A stretch of DNA of 43,516 nucleotides, taken from the NCBI GenBank assembly GCA_007127235.1, contig SKZT01000112.1, positions 1-43,516 of the forward strand, read 5' to 3'. Under the pieces are notes generated by a model that saw only the letters and a program-made list of their open reading frames with translations, did not search any database and was not told the DNA's origin. Shown here piece by piece: positions 1 through 8,010 of this stretch (its first letter is position 1; each line of letters begins with the position of its first letter). Source of the stretch: Desulfobacteraceae bacterium. GTDB taxonomy: Bacteria; Desulfobacterota; Desulfobacteria; Desulfobacterales; SKZT01. A program made the translations under genes and the position numbers.

Positions 1-1076
1 TCATTTCCACCTCCCACCACTGCTACCTGCATCTTTTTTAGTGTATCATCGGCCAGGTTGAAGTCCTGGATAATTTGGGATGCCACTATCTGGCCCTGGT
101 TAACAGCACCCACAATGCTCATGGGACCGCATGCGGTTCCCGCCGCATAAATCCCCCTGAGAAAGTCGGTTTCACTTAGGCTCAAAAATCCCCACAAATG
201 AGGTTTGACACCCAGTTTAAGCGACAATTCACCGGCATTTTCAATCGATGACAAACCGACAGACAAAACAATGAGATCAAAATGACGAGCTGATCTAACT
301 CCGACATTTTTATCCTCATGAAAAACCGTCAGCTTATTTTCCTGTCTGCCAGATACAATTTCTGCGACAACACCTTGGACAAGCTTTACCCGACTTCCCA
401 GGGCTTCGGTAAAGGCCCGGAATTCCTTTCCGATAATCTGCAAATCCATGTGAAGCACTGTTATATCGGCTTGAGGATAGAGATGAAGAAGTTTATTGGC
501 ATGGCGAAGCGAAATTTTACAGCAGACCTGCGAACAGTAGTTTCGATCCAGCTTACGATTTCGAGACCCCACACATTGAATAAAAGCAATTTCAGGAGAA
601 CTTTTCTCCGGAATCAATTCTGAAATCCTGCCTGTTTTCAGCATTTCATTGAGTTCCACAGTAGTTATAACTTTTTCATGCTGCCTATATCCCAAGGATT
701 TTAAGCCGGATGGATCAAACGGTAAAAATCCGGTTGCCATAACCACTGCATCGACCGACAGCCTCTCGGCAGAATCACCCTCCAAAACCGCTTCAAACCC
801 GCCCTCATTTCTGTCAAGCCCGGAAAGCTGCGTTTGCGTATAAATTGAAGTATGTTCCTGTTTGAGCACCTGATCCACCAGTCCGCCGGCCAAACAGGCA
901 CCGCAATTTTCACATGTCTTGGTGGCCATACAGGCCCAGTCCAAAGCGCTGCCCCCCAAATGGTTGTTTTTTTCCACCAGATGAACCGCTACACCTTTTT
1001 CACTCAACGCTTTTGCTGCTGAAAGTCCCGCTACGCCACCTCCCAATACCAGAACACTCTTATTAAAATCCGACAT
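1..1076 (-). CDS. HdrA-like FAD-dependent oxidoreductase, partial (C-terminus beyond window)
   Basis: The reading frame starts at ATG 1076, preceded by a GGAGG ribosome binding site, and runs off the left edge after about 358 codons. The N-terminus carries a dinucleotide-binding loop (VLGGGVAGLSAAKAL) followed by a cysteine cluster around residues 48-60 (CMATKTCENCGACL). Near residue 180 is the HdrA hallmark IQCVGSRN followed by YCSQVCCKISLRHA, a [4Fe-4S]-binding segment, and further on a GTACGPMSIVGAV flavin-domain motif. HdrA-type proteins are cytoplasmic flavoproteins that bifurcate or relay electrons with heterodisulfide reductase or Qmo-like partners. The last visible residues (MQVAVVGGGN) look like the start of a second nucleotide-binding fold, so this may be an extended fusion. 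Its partners lie outside the window, so the exact electron-transfer role is unknown. It diverges from the nuclease gene to its right. Confidence 0.85.
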   Translation of the reverse strand, partial: MSDFNKSVLVLGGGVAGLSAAKALSEKGVAVHLVEKNNHLGGSALDWACMATKTCENCGACLAGGLVDQVLKQEHTSIYTQTQLSGLDRNEGGFEAVLEGDSAERLSVDAVVMATGFLPFDPSGLKSLGYRQHEKVITTVELNEMLKTGRISELIPEKSSPEIAFIQCVGSRNRKLDRNYCSQVCCKISLRHANKLLHLYPQADITVLHMDLQIIGKEFRAFTEALGSRVKLVQGVVAEIVSGRQENKLTVFHEDKNVGVRSARHFDLIVLSVGLSSIENAGELSLKLGVKPHLWGFLSLSETDFLRGIYAAGTACGPMSIVGAVNQGQIVASQIIQDFNLADDTLKKMQVAVVGGGN

Positions 1077-1312
1077 ACTTGCCTCCGCATTTCCTTTGTC
1101 CATGATTTGACAGCTCAACATACTTTCAGATTTATAAGATTATAAGAATCCTCTCATTATTGCAAGGGACAATCCGTGCTCCTATTTTTTAAAATTACAT
1201 GCTATAGATGTAGGTGCGTGGTTTTTAGCTCATTAAAAAGTGCGGATAAATAGCAGCAACCTGAACATCGAGTAATATCTGTCAAATGTCGGCTATAAGA
1301 AAGGATTGTGGT

Positions 1313-2893
1313 ATGCACGTTACATTTTATGGCGCTGTCAGGGAAGTGACCGGTTCAATGCATTTGATTACTACGGAAAAAGATCATATCCTGTTGGATT
1401 GCGGTATGTTTCAGGGAAAAAGGGAGGAAACGAACCGAAAAAATCTGGTTTTGCCCTTTGACCCCAGAATTATTACCAACATTATCTTGTCTCACGCTCA
1501 CATGGATCACTCCGGCCGAATCCCTCTTTTGACCAAAACTGACTTTTTTGGAAGGGTTTTATCCACAAGGGCTACGGCGAATGCTTGCAGTTATATGCTT
1601 CCGGATTCAGGCAAAATTCAGGAATCAGATGCAGCCTACCTTAACTACAAGTGTCTCAGGGCTTTTTTAATGAAATTGGAATCATCATCAAAAAAAGTAA
1701 AAGGCCAAAAGCAACCCTTGGAAAAAATCAAAGCCATCCTGAAAAAAAATCGTCAGGAACTGGACCAGGAGATAATCGACACTTTAATTGAAAAACATCA
1801 GCTTAAACATGTGGAACCGCTTTATACGATGGCCGATGCGGAGCAATGTCTGAGCTATTTTGACAGTTACCCATATCGAACGCCAATCACGGTGGGAAAA
1901 AATCTGACATGCACGCTCTATGAAGCCGGTCATATTCTCGGTTCTGCTATTTCCATCATAAAACTTCAGGAAAATGGCCGAAACCTAACGGTGGGATATA
2001 CTGGTGATATCGGGCGCTTTGACAGACCCATTTTAAAAAATCCAACCATGGATTTCGAGGAATCGGATCGGAAAATCGATTTAATGCTCATGGAAAGCAC
2101 CTACGGCGACAGAATCCATGAACCGATAGCGGATTTAAAGCCCCGCCTTGCCAGGATTTTAAACGAAACCGCCGAAAAACAGGGCACGGTATTGATCCCA
2201 TCCTTTGCTTTCGGGCGCACCCAGGAACTTGTCTATGTTCTTCATGAAATCTACAATGAAAAAATGGCACCACAAATTCCAATCTATGTTGACAGTCCCC
2301 TGGCCACAAAAATCACCCAGGTTTTCGGTGAGCATCCGGAATTATACGACCGGGATGCCCACAAAACATTTCTGGAAAAAGGCATAAATCCTTTCATGTT
2401 CGACAAGATTCAATTTGTTCAATCTGTTGAACAGTCCATGGCACTCAACCGGGATGAAACCCCTCATATCGTCATTTCCGCATCAGGTATGTGCGAAGCC
2501 GGAAGAATATTACATCACCTGCGCCACAAAATCCATAAAGACAATACCACCATCCTCATTGTGGGCTATATGGCCCGAAATACTCTTGGGCGAAGACTCC
2601 TTGAAAAAGGAAAAGCGTATGAAAAAGAGGGTAAAAAAGGGAAGCCTCCTATGCTTAAGTTTTTAGGAAAAGAATATCCCCTGAAGGCCCGTATTGTGAC
2701 GCTCGGCGGATTCAGCGCCCACGGCGACCAGGAGGAAATGACCCGGTGGCTCAATGAGTCCAATCTGGATATCAAACGCATTGCACTGGTCCATGGTGAA
2801 GAAGAACACTCCCTGGCCTTTGCGAATCATCTCACCCAAAAAAAATACAACGCCTTTGTCCCAAAAGCAGGAGAAACCATTTCCGTAAAATGA
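1313..2893 (+). CDS. Beta-CASP metallo-beta-lactamase family RNase
   Basis: A protein of about 526 residues with the metallo-beta-lactamase zinc motif HAHMDHSG (residues 61-68), a GHILGSA histidine motif, the YTGDIG aspartate motif, and the beta-CASP elements SASGMCEAGR, FSAHGDQEE and VHGEEEH. This is the full motif set of the CPSF73/YSH1-like family, which cleaves RNA in the cytoplasm. There is no KH extension of the archaeal type. I place the start at ATG 1313 because AAGGA lies 7 nt before it and the protein then begins directly with the conserved MHVTFYGAVREVTGS strand. An in-frame ATG at 1286 has no comparable ribosome binding site. The gene stands alone, divergent from the HdrA-like gene and convergent with marR. 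The natural RNA substrate cannot be deduced. Confidence 0.9.
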   Translation: MHVTFYGAVREVTGSMHLITTEKDHILLDCGMFQGKREETNRKNLVLPFDPRIITNIILSHAHMDHSGRIPLLTKTDFFGRVLSTRATANACSYMLPDSGKIQESDAAYLNYKCLRAFLMKLESSSKKVKGQKQPLEKIKAILKKNRQELDQEIIDTLIEKHQLKHVEPLYTMADAEQCLSYFDSYPYRTPITVGKNLTCTLYEAGHILGSAISIIKLQENGRNLTVGYTGDIGRFDRPILKNPTMDFEESDRKIDLMLMESTYGDRIHEPIADLKPRLARILNETAEKQGTVLIPSFAFGRTQELVYVLHEIYNEKMAPQIPIYVDSPLATKITQVFGEHPELYDRDAHKTFLEKGINPFMFDKIQFVQSVEQSMALNRDETPHIVISASGMCEAGRILHHLRHKIHKDNTTILIVGYMARNTLGRRLLEKGKAYEKEGKKGKPPMLKFLGKEYPLKARIVTLGGFSAHGDQEEMTRWLNESNLDIKRIALVHGEEEHSLAFANHLTQKKYNAFVPKAGETISVK

Positions 2894-2902
2894 GGACCGG
2901 AT

Positions 2903-2964
2903 TTTAATCTTACCACGTCCCTAACTTGAGCGATTTCATATAGGGAAAGGTAGGCAGGATTAAA
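2903..2964. terminator. Nested imperfect hairpin between convergent genes, possible bidirectional terminator
   Basis: Three pairs of complementary blocks nest around one loop: TTTAATC (2903-2909) with GATTAAA (2958-2964), TTACC with GGTA, and CCCTA (2919-2923) with TAGGG (2941-2945). A short T run follows on the plus strand. The position between two convergent stop codons fits a terminator. The stem has internal loops and the T tract is short, so confidence is limited. Confidence 0.35.
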
Positions 2965-2967
2965 TTT

Positions 2968-3453
2968 TCATCCGTTTTTCTTGACATCCAAAAGGTTGGT
3001 AAGCATGTAGAGCCCTTCCAGGATCGTCTCAAGCTCGCGACGGTTCAACATTTTCAACCCGTCATGAAGCTTTAATTGTATCGGCGGAGGGGCATCAGAC
3101 GCTAACATATGGCCAGAATCGGTCAATTCTATAAATATTTTTCTTCGATCCCGGGAACTTCGAACCCTTTTCACATAACCCTTTTGTTCCAGGCGATCGA
3201 TAATTCCTGTCACGGTGCTGCTTTCCACCAAAATATGCCTGGCTATCTGCGATGGCGGCAAAGGTCCATATTTATAAAGTGCCATAAGACAATTGAGTTG
3301 CGGAGAACTGACCTGATATTTTTTATTCAATGCCTTGGTGTGATATTCTTCCGCCTGTATCAGTCGCCTGATTTGAAAAACAATTTCTTCGATGACATCC
3401 TTGGTTTCATTAGGAATTGGAACCAGATTAACACTTTCACCGTTAAACGACAT
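2968..3453 (-). CDS. MarR family transcriptional regulator
   Basis: A 161-residue protein with the size and layout of MarR repressors: an N-terminal dimerisation helix, a winged helix-turn-helix (residues about 50-110, with LNCLMALYKYGPLPPSQIA and a recognition helix VESSTVTGIIDRLEQKGY), and the wing motif SSRDRRKIFIELT with the family's conserved Asp-Arg-Arg. A C-terminal dimerisation helix follows. MarR proteins bind short palindromes as dimers and are released by ligands or thiol oxidation; no cysteine-based sensor stands out here apart from a single cysteine in the DNA-binding domain. An AAGGAG site precedes the ATG at 3453. The gene is divergent from the his-type operon, so it may control that operon or itself through the AT-rich palindrome at 3499-3512. 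Ligand and targets are unknown. Confidence 0.88.
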   Translation of the reverse strand: MSFNGESVNLVPIPNETKDVIEEIVFQIRRLIQAEEYHTKALNKKYQVSSPQLNCLMALYKYGPLPPSQIARHILVESSTVTGIIDRLEQKGYVKRVRSSRDRRKIFIELTDSGHMLASDAPPPIQLKLHDGLKMLNRRELETILEGLYMLTNLLDVKKNG

Positions 3454-3498
3454 CCTGTCTTACTCCTTCGAATAAATTTTTTAGCTCAAATAATATTA

Positions 3499-3512
3499 GA
3501 TATAAATATATC
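3499..3512. promoter_or_regulatory. Candidate MarR operator (AT-rich inverted repeat)
   Basis: GATATA-AA-TATATC forms a perfect 6-bp-arm inverted repeat 46 bp upstream of the marR start, inside the divergent 236-bp gap before the his-type operon. MarR regulators usually bind such AT-rich palindromes next to their own gene. A weak promoter-like pair (TTGATG at 3584, 16 bp, TTACAT at 3606) faces the operon. No binding evidence exists, and AT-rich repeats arise by chance. Confidence 0.25.
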
Positions 3513-3689
3513 ATCCAAAATAACCTTTACGCAAGCTTTTTTGGCAGGAGTGTGTTTATCGTTTTTTCCCTTTTTTTTAGTTGTTGATGTCAAACAAAAA
3601 CCATGTTACATAGAATGTTTTTATAGAGGTTTTATTGAATAATCAGTTTAAAAAAGGGTCAACCTTCGGAAAGAAAATGAGCATAAGTC

Positions 3690-5609
3690 ATGATTTTGGC
3701 AGACCGAATAAATTTGGCGGATAATGTCCAAGCGATATTTTGGGATATGGATGGTGTTTTGCTGGATACCCTTGGGCTTGATCTCATTGTGTGCAATGAT
3801 CTTGTGAAACGATATTTCGGTGACCGGGTTCATTTGCCCAGGAATTATATCAGATCCATCTTTGGCTATCACCCGCCGGAATTCTGGAAGCGAATTCTGG
3901 AGTTTGTGGAGCAAAATTATGGAATATCCCATGCTCCTGAGCAACTGGATGCTATTTTACCTAAATACAACGATATCCGAAACAACACCACTTTTGAAAC
4001 CAATCCGGGTATTCTTGAAATTTTAATTGATGCAAGGGTTCGAGGCCTCAAGTGTGTCGTGGTTTCCAACAATCCCACTGAGGATGTCAGAAAAATCATC
4101 ACTCAAGCAAGCATGGCGGATTATTTTGATCATATTGTGGGAAATGATATTAAAACACTTGAAAAAAAGCCCGCACCCGACACTTATCTTTTGGCGGCCG
4201 AGCTGCTTGGTGTTGGCCCCCAACACTGTGTTGTGGTGGAAGACTCTTTATTGGGTGCGGAGGCGGGAGATGCGGCTGGATGTTATACCATCGGCGTTTG
4301 CACCGGCAGTGCAGATTTTGATTCCCTTGAGTCATGTCCTTTTATTGATTGTGTTTACATTTCCTTTGAACCCAACCGTATTGAGCTAAATCGAGGTCCG
4401 GTGACCACCAAACAGGTGTTTACTCCCAACGAGTTTGTAAGCCATATGATCGAACACATTGCCTGGCGTCTCGGGTGTGAAGTCGATCTTTTTTGGAACA
4501 ATAACGACTGGCGTTTATTGGGCGAATCCATGGGAAAAGTGTTGAAGCGATTTGAAACTGATCAAATGCAGACAGCAGCCATGGGCATGATTGATGACGG
4601 CAGTGCTGAGGTGCTCCTTGATCTTTCTGCTTCAGCAGGACTTCAACTGGAATCGGTAGCTTCCATTGATCTTGACTGGTTTTTGTCATTGCGATGTGAA
4701 CAACTGGCAAACGGTGCTCCATTGGAAAAACTTCTTCGGGGTTTATCCAAAGGTCTCGACGGGTTTATGAGGATACGGGTTTGCAATCTTGAGGATCCAC
4801 ATCATACGTGGGAGGGAATTTTTCGGGCTGTTGGGATTGCAATGAGCAAAATTTTTCCCGAAAAGCACGATTACCATTACTCAGAAACTGCACATCCTCC
4901 TGAAAAAAGCGTTATGCCTGGAGATATCAGTATCCTTTCACGATCTGTAGATGGGGCAAAAGTCATCCGCAAAACAGCCGAAAGTCATGTGATGGTCGGT
5001 GTGGACTTCAGCCAAAGAACACCTTTCAAATGCCGTTTCGATGTTTCAGGCTCTGTGCGGGTGGAAAAATTTTGTGACCTGCTTCGGTTATTTTCCCAGG
5101 CTGCCGGTTTTTCGATGGATTTGGATTTCAATGCCACAGCTTTATCTTCGAGCCATGTGGCCGTTGAAGACACCGCCCTTGTGCTGGGGCGGGCCCTTAA
5201 AGAAATTTTTGTGCTTAGAATGATGACATACGGTGTTAACGGGGCAGGATGCAGTATTGATACGGTGGAAGATTTTTTAACACAAACTGTGCGAACAGGT
5301 ATCAGTATCGAAGGCCGAAAATTCTGGAAAATAATCCCCTTTGACGGTGATTTCGTATCCATGCAAAAAAGATTCATTATAGGGCAGAATGTGTTGGGAG
5401 AGCTTTTTTCAGAGGATCTGGATGACTTTCTCGATGGGTTGGCCGGAGGGCTGGGATGCAGCATTGTTGTGCATGTAAAAGATATAATAGACCCGGACAG
5501 CGGTTGGAAAATGATCTTTGAAAACTTGGGCAAAGCTGTCAATAAGGCATTCGCAGTCAATCCCCGCCGAAAAGGTGTTACACCCGGAGTCAAAGCAACC
5601 CTGGCTTAA
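3690..5609 (+). CDS. HAD phosphatase fused to two tandem IGPD (HisB)-like domains
   Basis: A 639-residue three-domain protein. Residues about 12-225 are a subfamily IA (beta-phosphoglucomutase-like) HAD hydrolase with all four motifs: DMDGV (D19, D21), SNN (S126), KKPAPD (K160) and VVEDS (E184, D185). Residues about 232-390 match IGPD: HMIEH (H252, H256) and the second metal motif PHHTWE (H371, H372, E375) are present, but the first HHTVED-type motif is replaced by NNNDWRLLGES. Residues about 428-622 are a second IGPD copy that keeps the first motif as HVAVED (H489, E493, D494) but has lost the DHML-type motif and the final HHxxE (now DPDSGW). The gene precedes hisC and hisD, so I infer HisB (dehydratase) and histidinol-phosphate phosphatase roles, as in E. 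coli HisB, but built on a different HAD subfamily. Activity is not proven. The ribosome binding site is weak. Confidence 0.85.
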   Translation: MILADRINLADNVQAIFWDMDGVLLDTLGLDLIVCNDLVKRYFGDRVHLPRNYIRSIFGYHPPEFWKRILEFVEQNYGISHAPEQLDAILPKYNDIRNNTTFETNPGILEILIDARVRGLKCVVVSNNPTEDVRKIITQASMADYFDHIVGNDIKTLEKKPAPDTYLLAAELLGVGPQHCVVVEDSLLGAEAGDAAGCYTIGVCTGSADFDSLESCPFIDCVYISFEPNRIELNRGPVTTKQVFTPNEFVSHMIEHIAWRLGCEVDLFWNNNDWRLLGESMGKVLKRFETDQMQTAAMGMIDDGSAEVLLDLSASAGLQLESVASIDLDWFLSLRCEQLANGAPLEKLLRGLSKGLDGFMRIRVCNLEDPHHTWEGIFRAVGIAMSKIFPEKHDYHYSETAHPPEKSVMPGDISILSRSVDGAKVIRKTAESHVMVGVDFSQRTPFKCRFDVSGSVRVEKFCDLLRLFSQAAGFSMDLDFNATALSSSHVAVEDTALVLGRALKEIFVLRMMTYGVNGAGCSIDTVEDFLTQTVRTGISIEGRKFWKIIPFDGDFVSMQKRFIIGQNVLGELFSEDLDDFLDGLAGGLGCSIVVHVKDIIDPDSGWKMIFENLGKAVNKAFAVNPRRKGVTPGVKATLA

Positions 5610-5631
5610 AAAAATAGGAATTTATGCATTT

Positions 5632-6699
5632 ATGATACAGGTAAAATCGCACATCGCTTCCATGGGACCTTACAGTCCACCGTGGACAGGATTAAATCGA
5701 AGTCAATATTTGCGGTTGGACTTAAATGAAAACACGCTTGACCCTCCCGAGCATGTCAAAGCAGCCCTTAAAAATTATATTGACCAAAACCGTATTCAAA
5801 TGTACCCGGAATATGAAAACTTCCTGTCAAAATTGAGTGCTTATGCTCAGGTGGATTCCAGCCAGCTCATTTTGACCAACGGTTCTGACCAGGCCATTGA
5901 ATTGCTCCTCCATGCGTTTTTGGAAAGTGGGCACATCATGGTGATTGCCCGTCCGGAGTTTCCCATTTTCACACAAATCGCCTCAGCAATAAATGTAAGC
6001 GTCCGGGGTGTTTCTTTTGAAAAAAGCATGCGTTTTCCGTTTGAGGCTTTTATGGACGCCATCACGCCGGATGTTGGTCTCATTGTTCTGATAAACCCCA
6101 ACAATCCTACAGGCACACCACTTGAGCTGAATCAGATAGAAGAAATCCTCAAAAGATACCGGAACATTCCCGTTATTGTAGATGAAGCCTATTACGAATA
6201 TACTCAGATTACCTCCTGTGGTTTGCTTGAAAATTATCCCAATCTTATTATCACCAGAACATTTTCCAAAGCTTTTGCCATGGCGGGCTTAAGATTGGGT
6301 TATGTTATTGCAAACCCGGAAATTATCTCACAGCTTTATAAAATTCGAGGGCCTTTTGATGTAAACTCATGCTCCCTGATTGCCGCGCAGGCACAACTGG
6401 ATTGCCCTGAGAGCTGGAAAGCATATGTGGAAGAAACGATGACCCGTTCAAAACCGTTTCTGGAAAATTTTTTTAAAGAGCGCAGGATACGTTATTTTCC
6501 CGGTGCGGCTCATTTTATGTTAGTCCTTCCACAAAACCGGGATCAGGCCGTGAGCTATCTCAAAGAGCATGGTATCCTGGTCAGGCCCATGTTTGCGCCT
6601 TTGATTGAAAAAACCTTCAGGATGTGTGTCGGCAACCTGGAACAAACCCAAGAGTTTGCCGCCGTATTTGAAAAATATTTACAGGAGTTTGATTCATGA
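5632..6699 (+). CDS. hisC: Histidinol-phosphate aminotransferase
   Basis: A 355-residue class I/II PLP-dependent aminotransferase. It has the HisC N-terminal signature LRLDLNENTLDPP, LTNGSDQAIELL, the NPNNPTGT loop, the PLP-contacting aspartate in VDEAYYEY, and the Schiff-base lysine in RTFSKAFAMAGLRLGY (about K213). The family converts imidazole-acetol phosphate plus glutamate to histidinol phosphate in the cytoplasm. The frame stays open further upstream into the previous gene, but the ATG at 5632 gives the normal family length, starts 22 nt after the upstream stop and has AGGAA before it. The stop overlaps the hisD start as ATGA, a sign of translational coupling. A role with another 2-oxo acid is possible, but gene context favours HisC. 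Confidence 0.9.
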   Translation: MIQVKSHIASMGPYSPPWTGLNRSQYLRLDLNENTLDPPEHVKAALKNYIDQNRIQMYPEYENFLSKLSAYAQVDSSQLILTNGSDQAIELLLHAFLESGHIMVIARPEFPIFTQIASAINVSVRGVSFEKSMRFPFEAFMDAITPDVGLIVLINPNNPTGTPLELNQIEEILKRYRNIPVIVDEAYYEYTQITSCGLLENYPNLIITRTFSKAFAMAGLRLGYVIANPEIISQLYKIRGPFDVNSCSLIAAQAQLDCPESWKAYVEETMTRSKPFLENFFKERRIRYFPGAAHFMLVLPQNRDQAVSYLKEHGILVRPMFAPLIEKTFRMCVGNLEQTQEFAAVFEKYLQEFDS

Positions 6700-8006
6700 A
6701 AATAAACGTTTTTGAGCTTGAAAAAATGACCGGCGAGCAAATTGAAAAAGTGCTGAGACGCTCTGAAATTGACATTGAACAGTATCAGGAAGCAATCAGG
6801 CCTGTAATCAATGATGTCCAACATAAAGGAGATGCCGCGATTCTGGAATATTGTGAAAAATTTGACAATGTCAAATTGTCTTTTTCGGAGCTGAAAGTTT
6901 CCGAGGCCGAATTTGCATATGCCGAGAAAAATCTGGAGCCGGAAATCAAGGAGGTTATTCGAATCTCTTATGAAAACATCAAAAAATTCCACGAAGCGCA
7001 AATGCCGAATGATATGTGGTTTACCCATATCGATGACGGCATACTAGCCGGTGAAAAAATCACCCCCATTACCTCGGTGGGCATCTATGTGCCCAGGGGC
7101 AAGGGGTCTTTTCCATCGGTGATGCTGATGCTTTGCATCCCTGCAGTAATTGCAAAGGTGCCGCAAGTGATTGTCTGTACTCCTCCTACCCCTGATGGCG
7201 GCGTAGATGATGCTTCTTTGTACACGGCAAAACTCTGCGGCATTCATGATGTTTATAAAGTAGGCGGTTCCCAGGCCATCGCAGCCATGGCCTTTGGTAC
7301 CGAGACCATACCCAAAGTCAACAAAGTGATAGGCCCTGGCAATATTTATGTTTCAGCAGCAAAGCGTTTGTTGTACGGAAAAATCGACGTGGGAACACCT
7401 GCCGGGCCCAGTGAGTCCATCATACTTTGCGATGATTCCACCGATCCGAAAATCGCAGCCCTGGATCTGCTCATCGAAGCTGAACATGGTCCTGATTCCA
7501 CGGCTCTTCTGGTAACCCATTCAAAACAGTTTGCTGAAAAGGTCAAAGAGCTGCTTCCCTCACTCATCGATGATCTTCCTGAAGAACGTCAGAACTTTTG
7601 CAAAGCTGTATTCTCAAATTACGGCGGCATCATGATCACACCCCACCTGGATGCCTCTATTGATTTTGTAAACGAATTTGCACCGGAGCATATGGAAGTA
7701 CTGGTTAAAAATCCTATGGCAGCCCTTCAAAAAATCAAGAATGCAGGAGAAATACTTATAGGCCCCTGTACTCCCATTACACTGGGAAATTTTTCCCTGG
7801 GTGTAAACGCCATTCTTCCTACAGGAGGATTCGCCAAGACGTTTTCCTGCGTCACCGTATTTGATTTTTTAAAACGAAGTTCAATCGGATTTGTTACCGA
7901 GGAAGGTTACGAAAAGCTAAAGGATGTCGCTCGAAAATTTGCCGAATACGAGGGCTTTTCGGCACATGCCAATGCCATTTTAAAGCGCGATATCAAAGGA
8001 GAGTAG
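6696..8006 (+). CDS. hisD: Histidinol dehydrogenase (HisD family, non-canonical metal site)
   Basis: A 436-residue HisD-family protein with GPGNIYVSAAKRLLYG, GTPAGPSES, AEHGPDS, FAPEHME and EGFSAHANAI. The catalytic Glu-His pair (E331, H332) and the C-terminal Glu and zinc His (E419, H424) are kept. Three residues that in E. coli HisD bind zinc or substrate differ: Q259 is Glu (E261), D360 is Asn (N365) and H367 is Ala (A372). HisD oxidises histidinol to histidine in two NAD-dependent steps. The operon position after hisC supports that role, but HisD-fold paralogues act on other alcohols, so substrate identity is less certain than family identity. It starts inside the hisC stop codon and ends 4 bp before the next start. 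Confidence 0.85.
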   Translation: MKINVFELEKMTGEQIEKVLRRSEIDIEQYQEAIRPVINDVQHKGDAAILEYCEKFDNVKLSFSELKVSEAEFAYAEKNLEPEIKEVIRISYENIKKFHEAQMPNDMWFTHIDDGILAGEKITPITSVGIYVPRGKGSFPSVMLMLCIPAVIAKVPQVIVCTPPTPDGGVDDASLYTAKLCGIHDVYKVGGSQAIAAMAFGTETIPKVNKVIGPGNIYVSAAKRLLYGKIDVGTPAGPSESIILCDDSTDPKIAALDLLIEAEHGPDSTALLVTHSKQFAEKVKELLPSLIDDLPEERQNFCKAVFSNYGGIMITPHLDASIDFVNEFAPEHMEVLVKNPMAALQKIKNAGEILIGPCTPITLGNFSLGVNAILPTGGFAKTFSCVTVFDFLKRSSIGFVTEEGYEKLKDVARKFAEYEGFSAHANAILKRDIKGE

Positions 8007-8010
8007 ATCA

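Noticed and set aside
3109-3642. 177-codon plus-strand frame opposite marR
   Set aside because: It is antisense to the conserved winged helix-turn-helix and has no recognisable family or ribosome binding site.
4985-5593. 202-codon antisense frame within the HAD-IGPD-IGPD gene
   Set aside because: It lies wholly opposite a well-supported protein, has no motif, and its serine/threonine-rich composition is what the opposite-strand codons produce.
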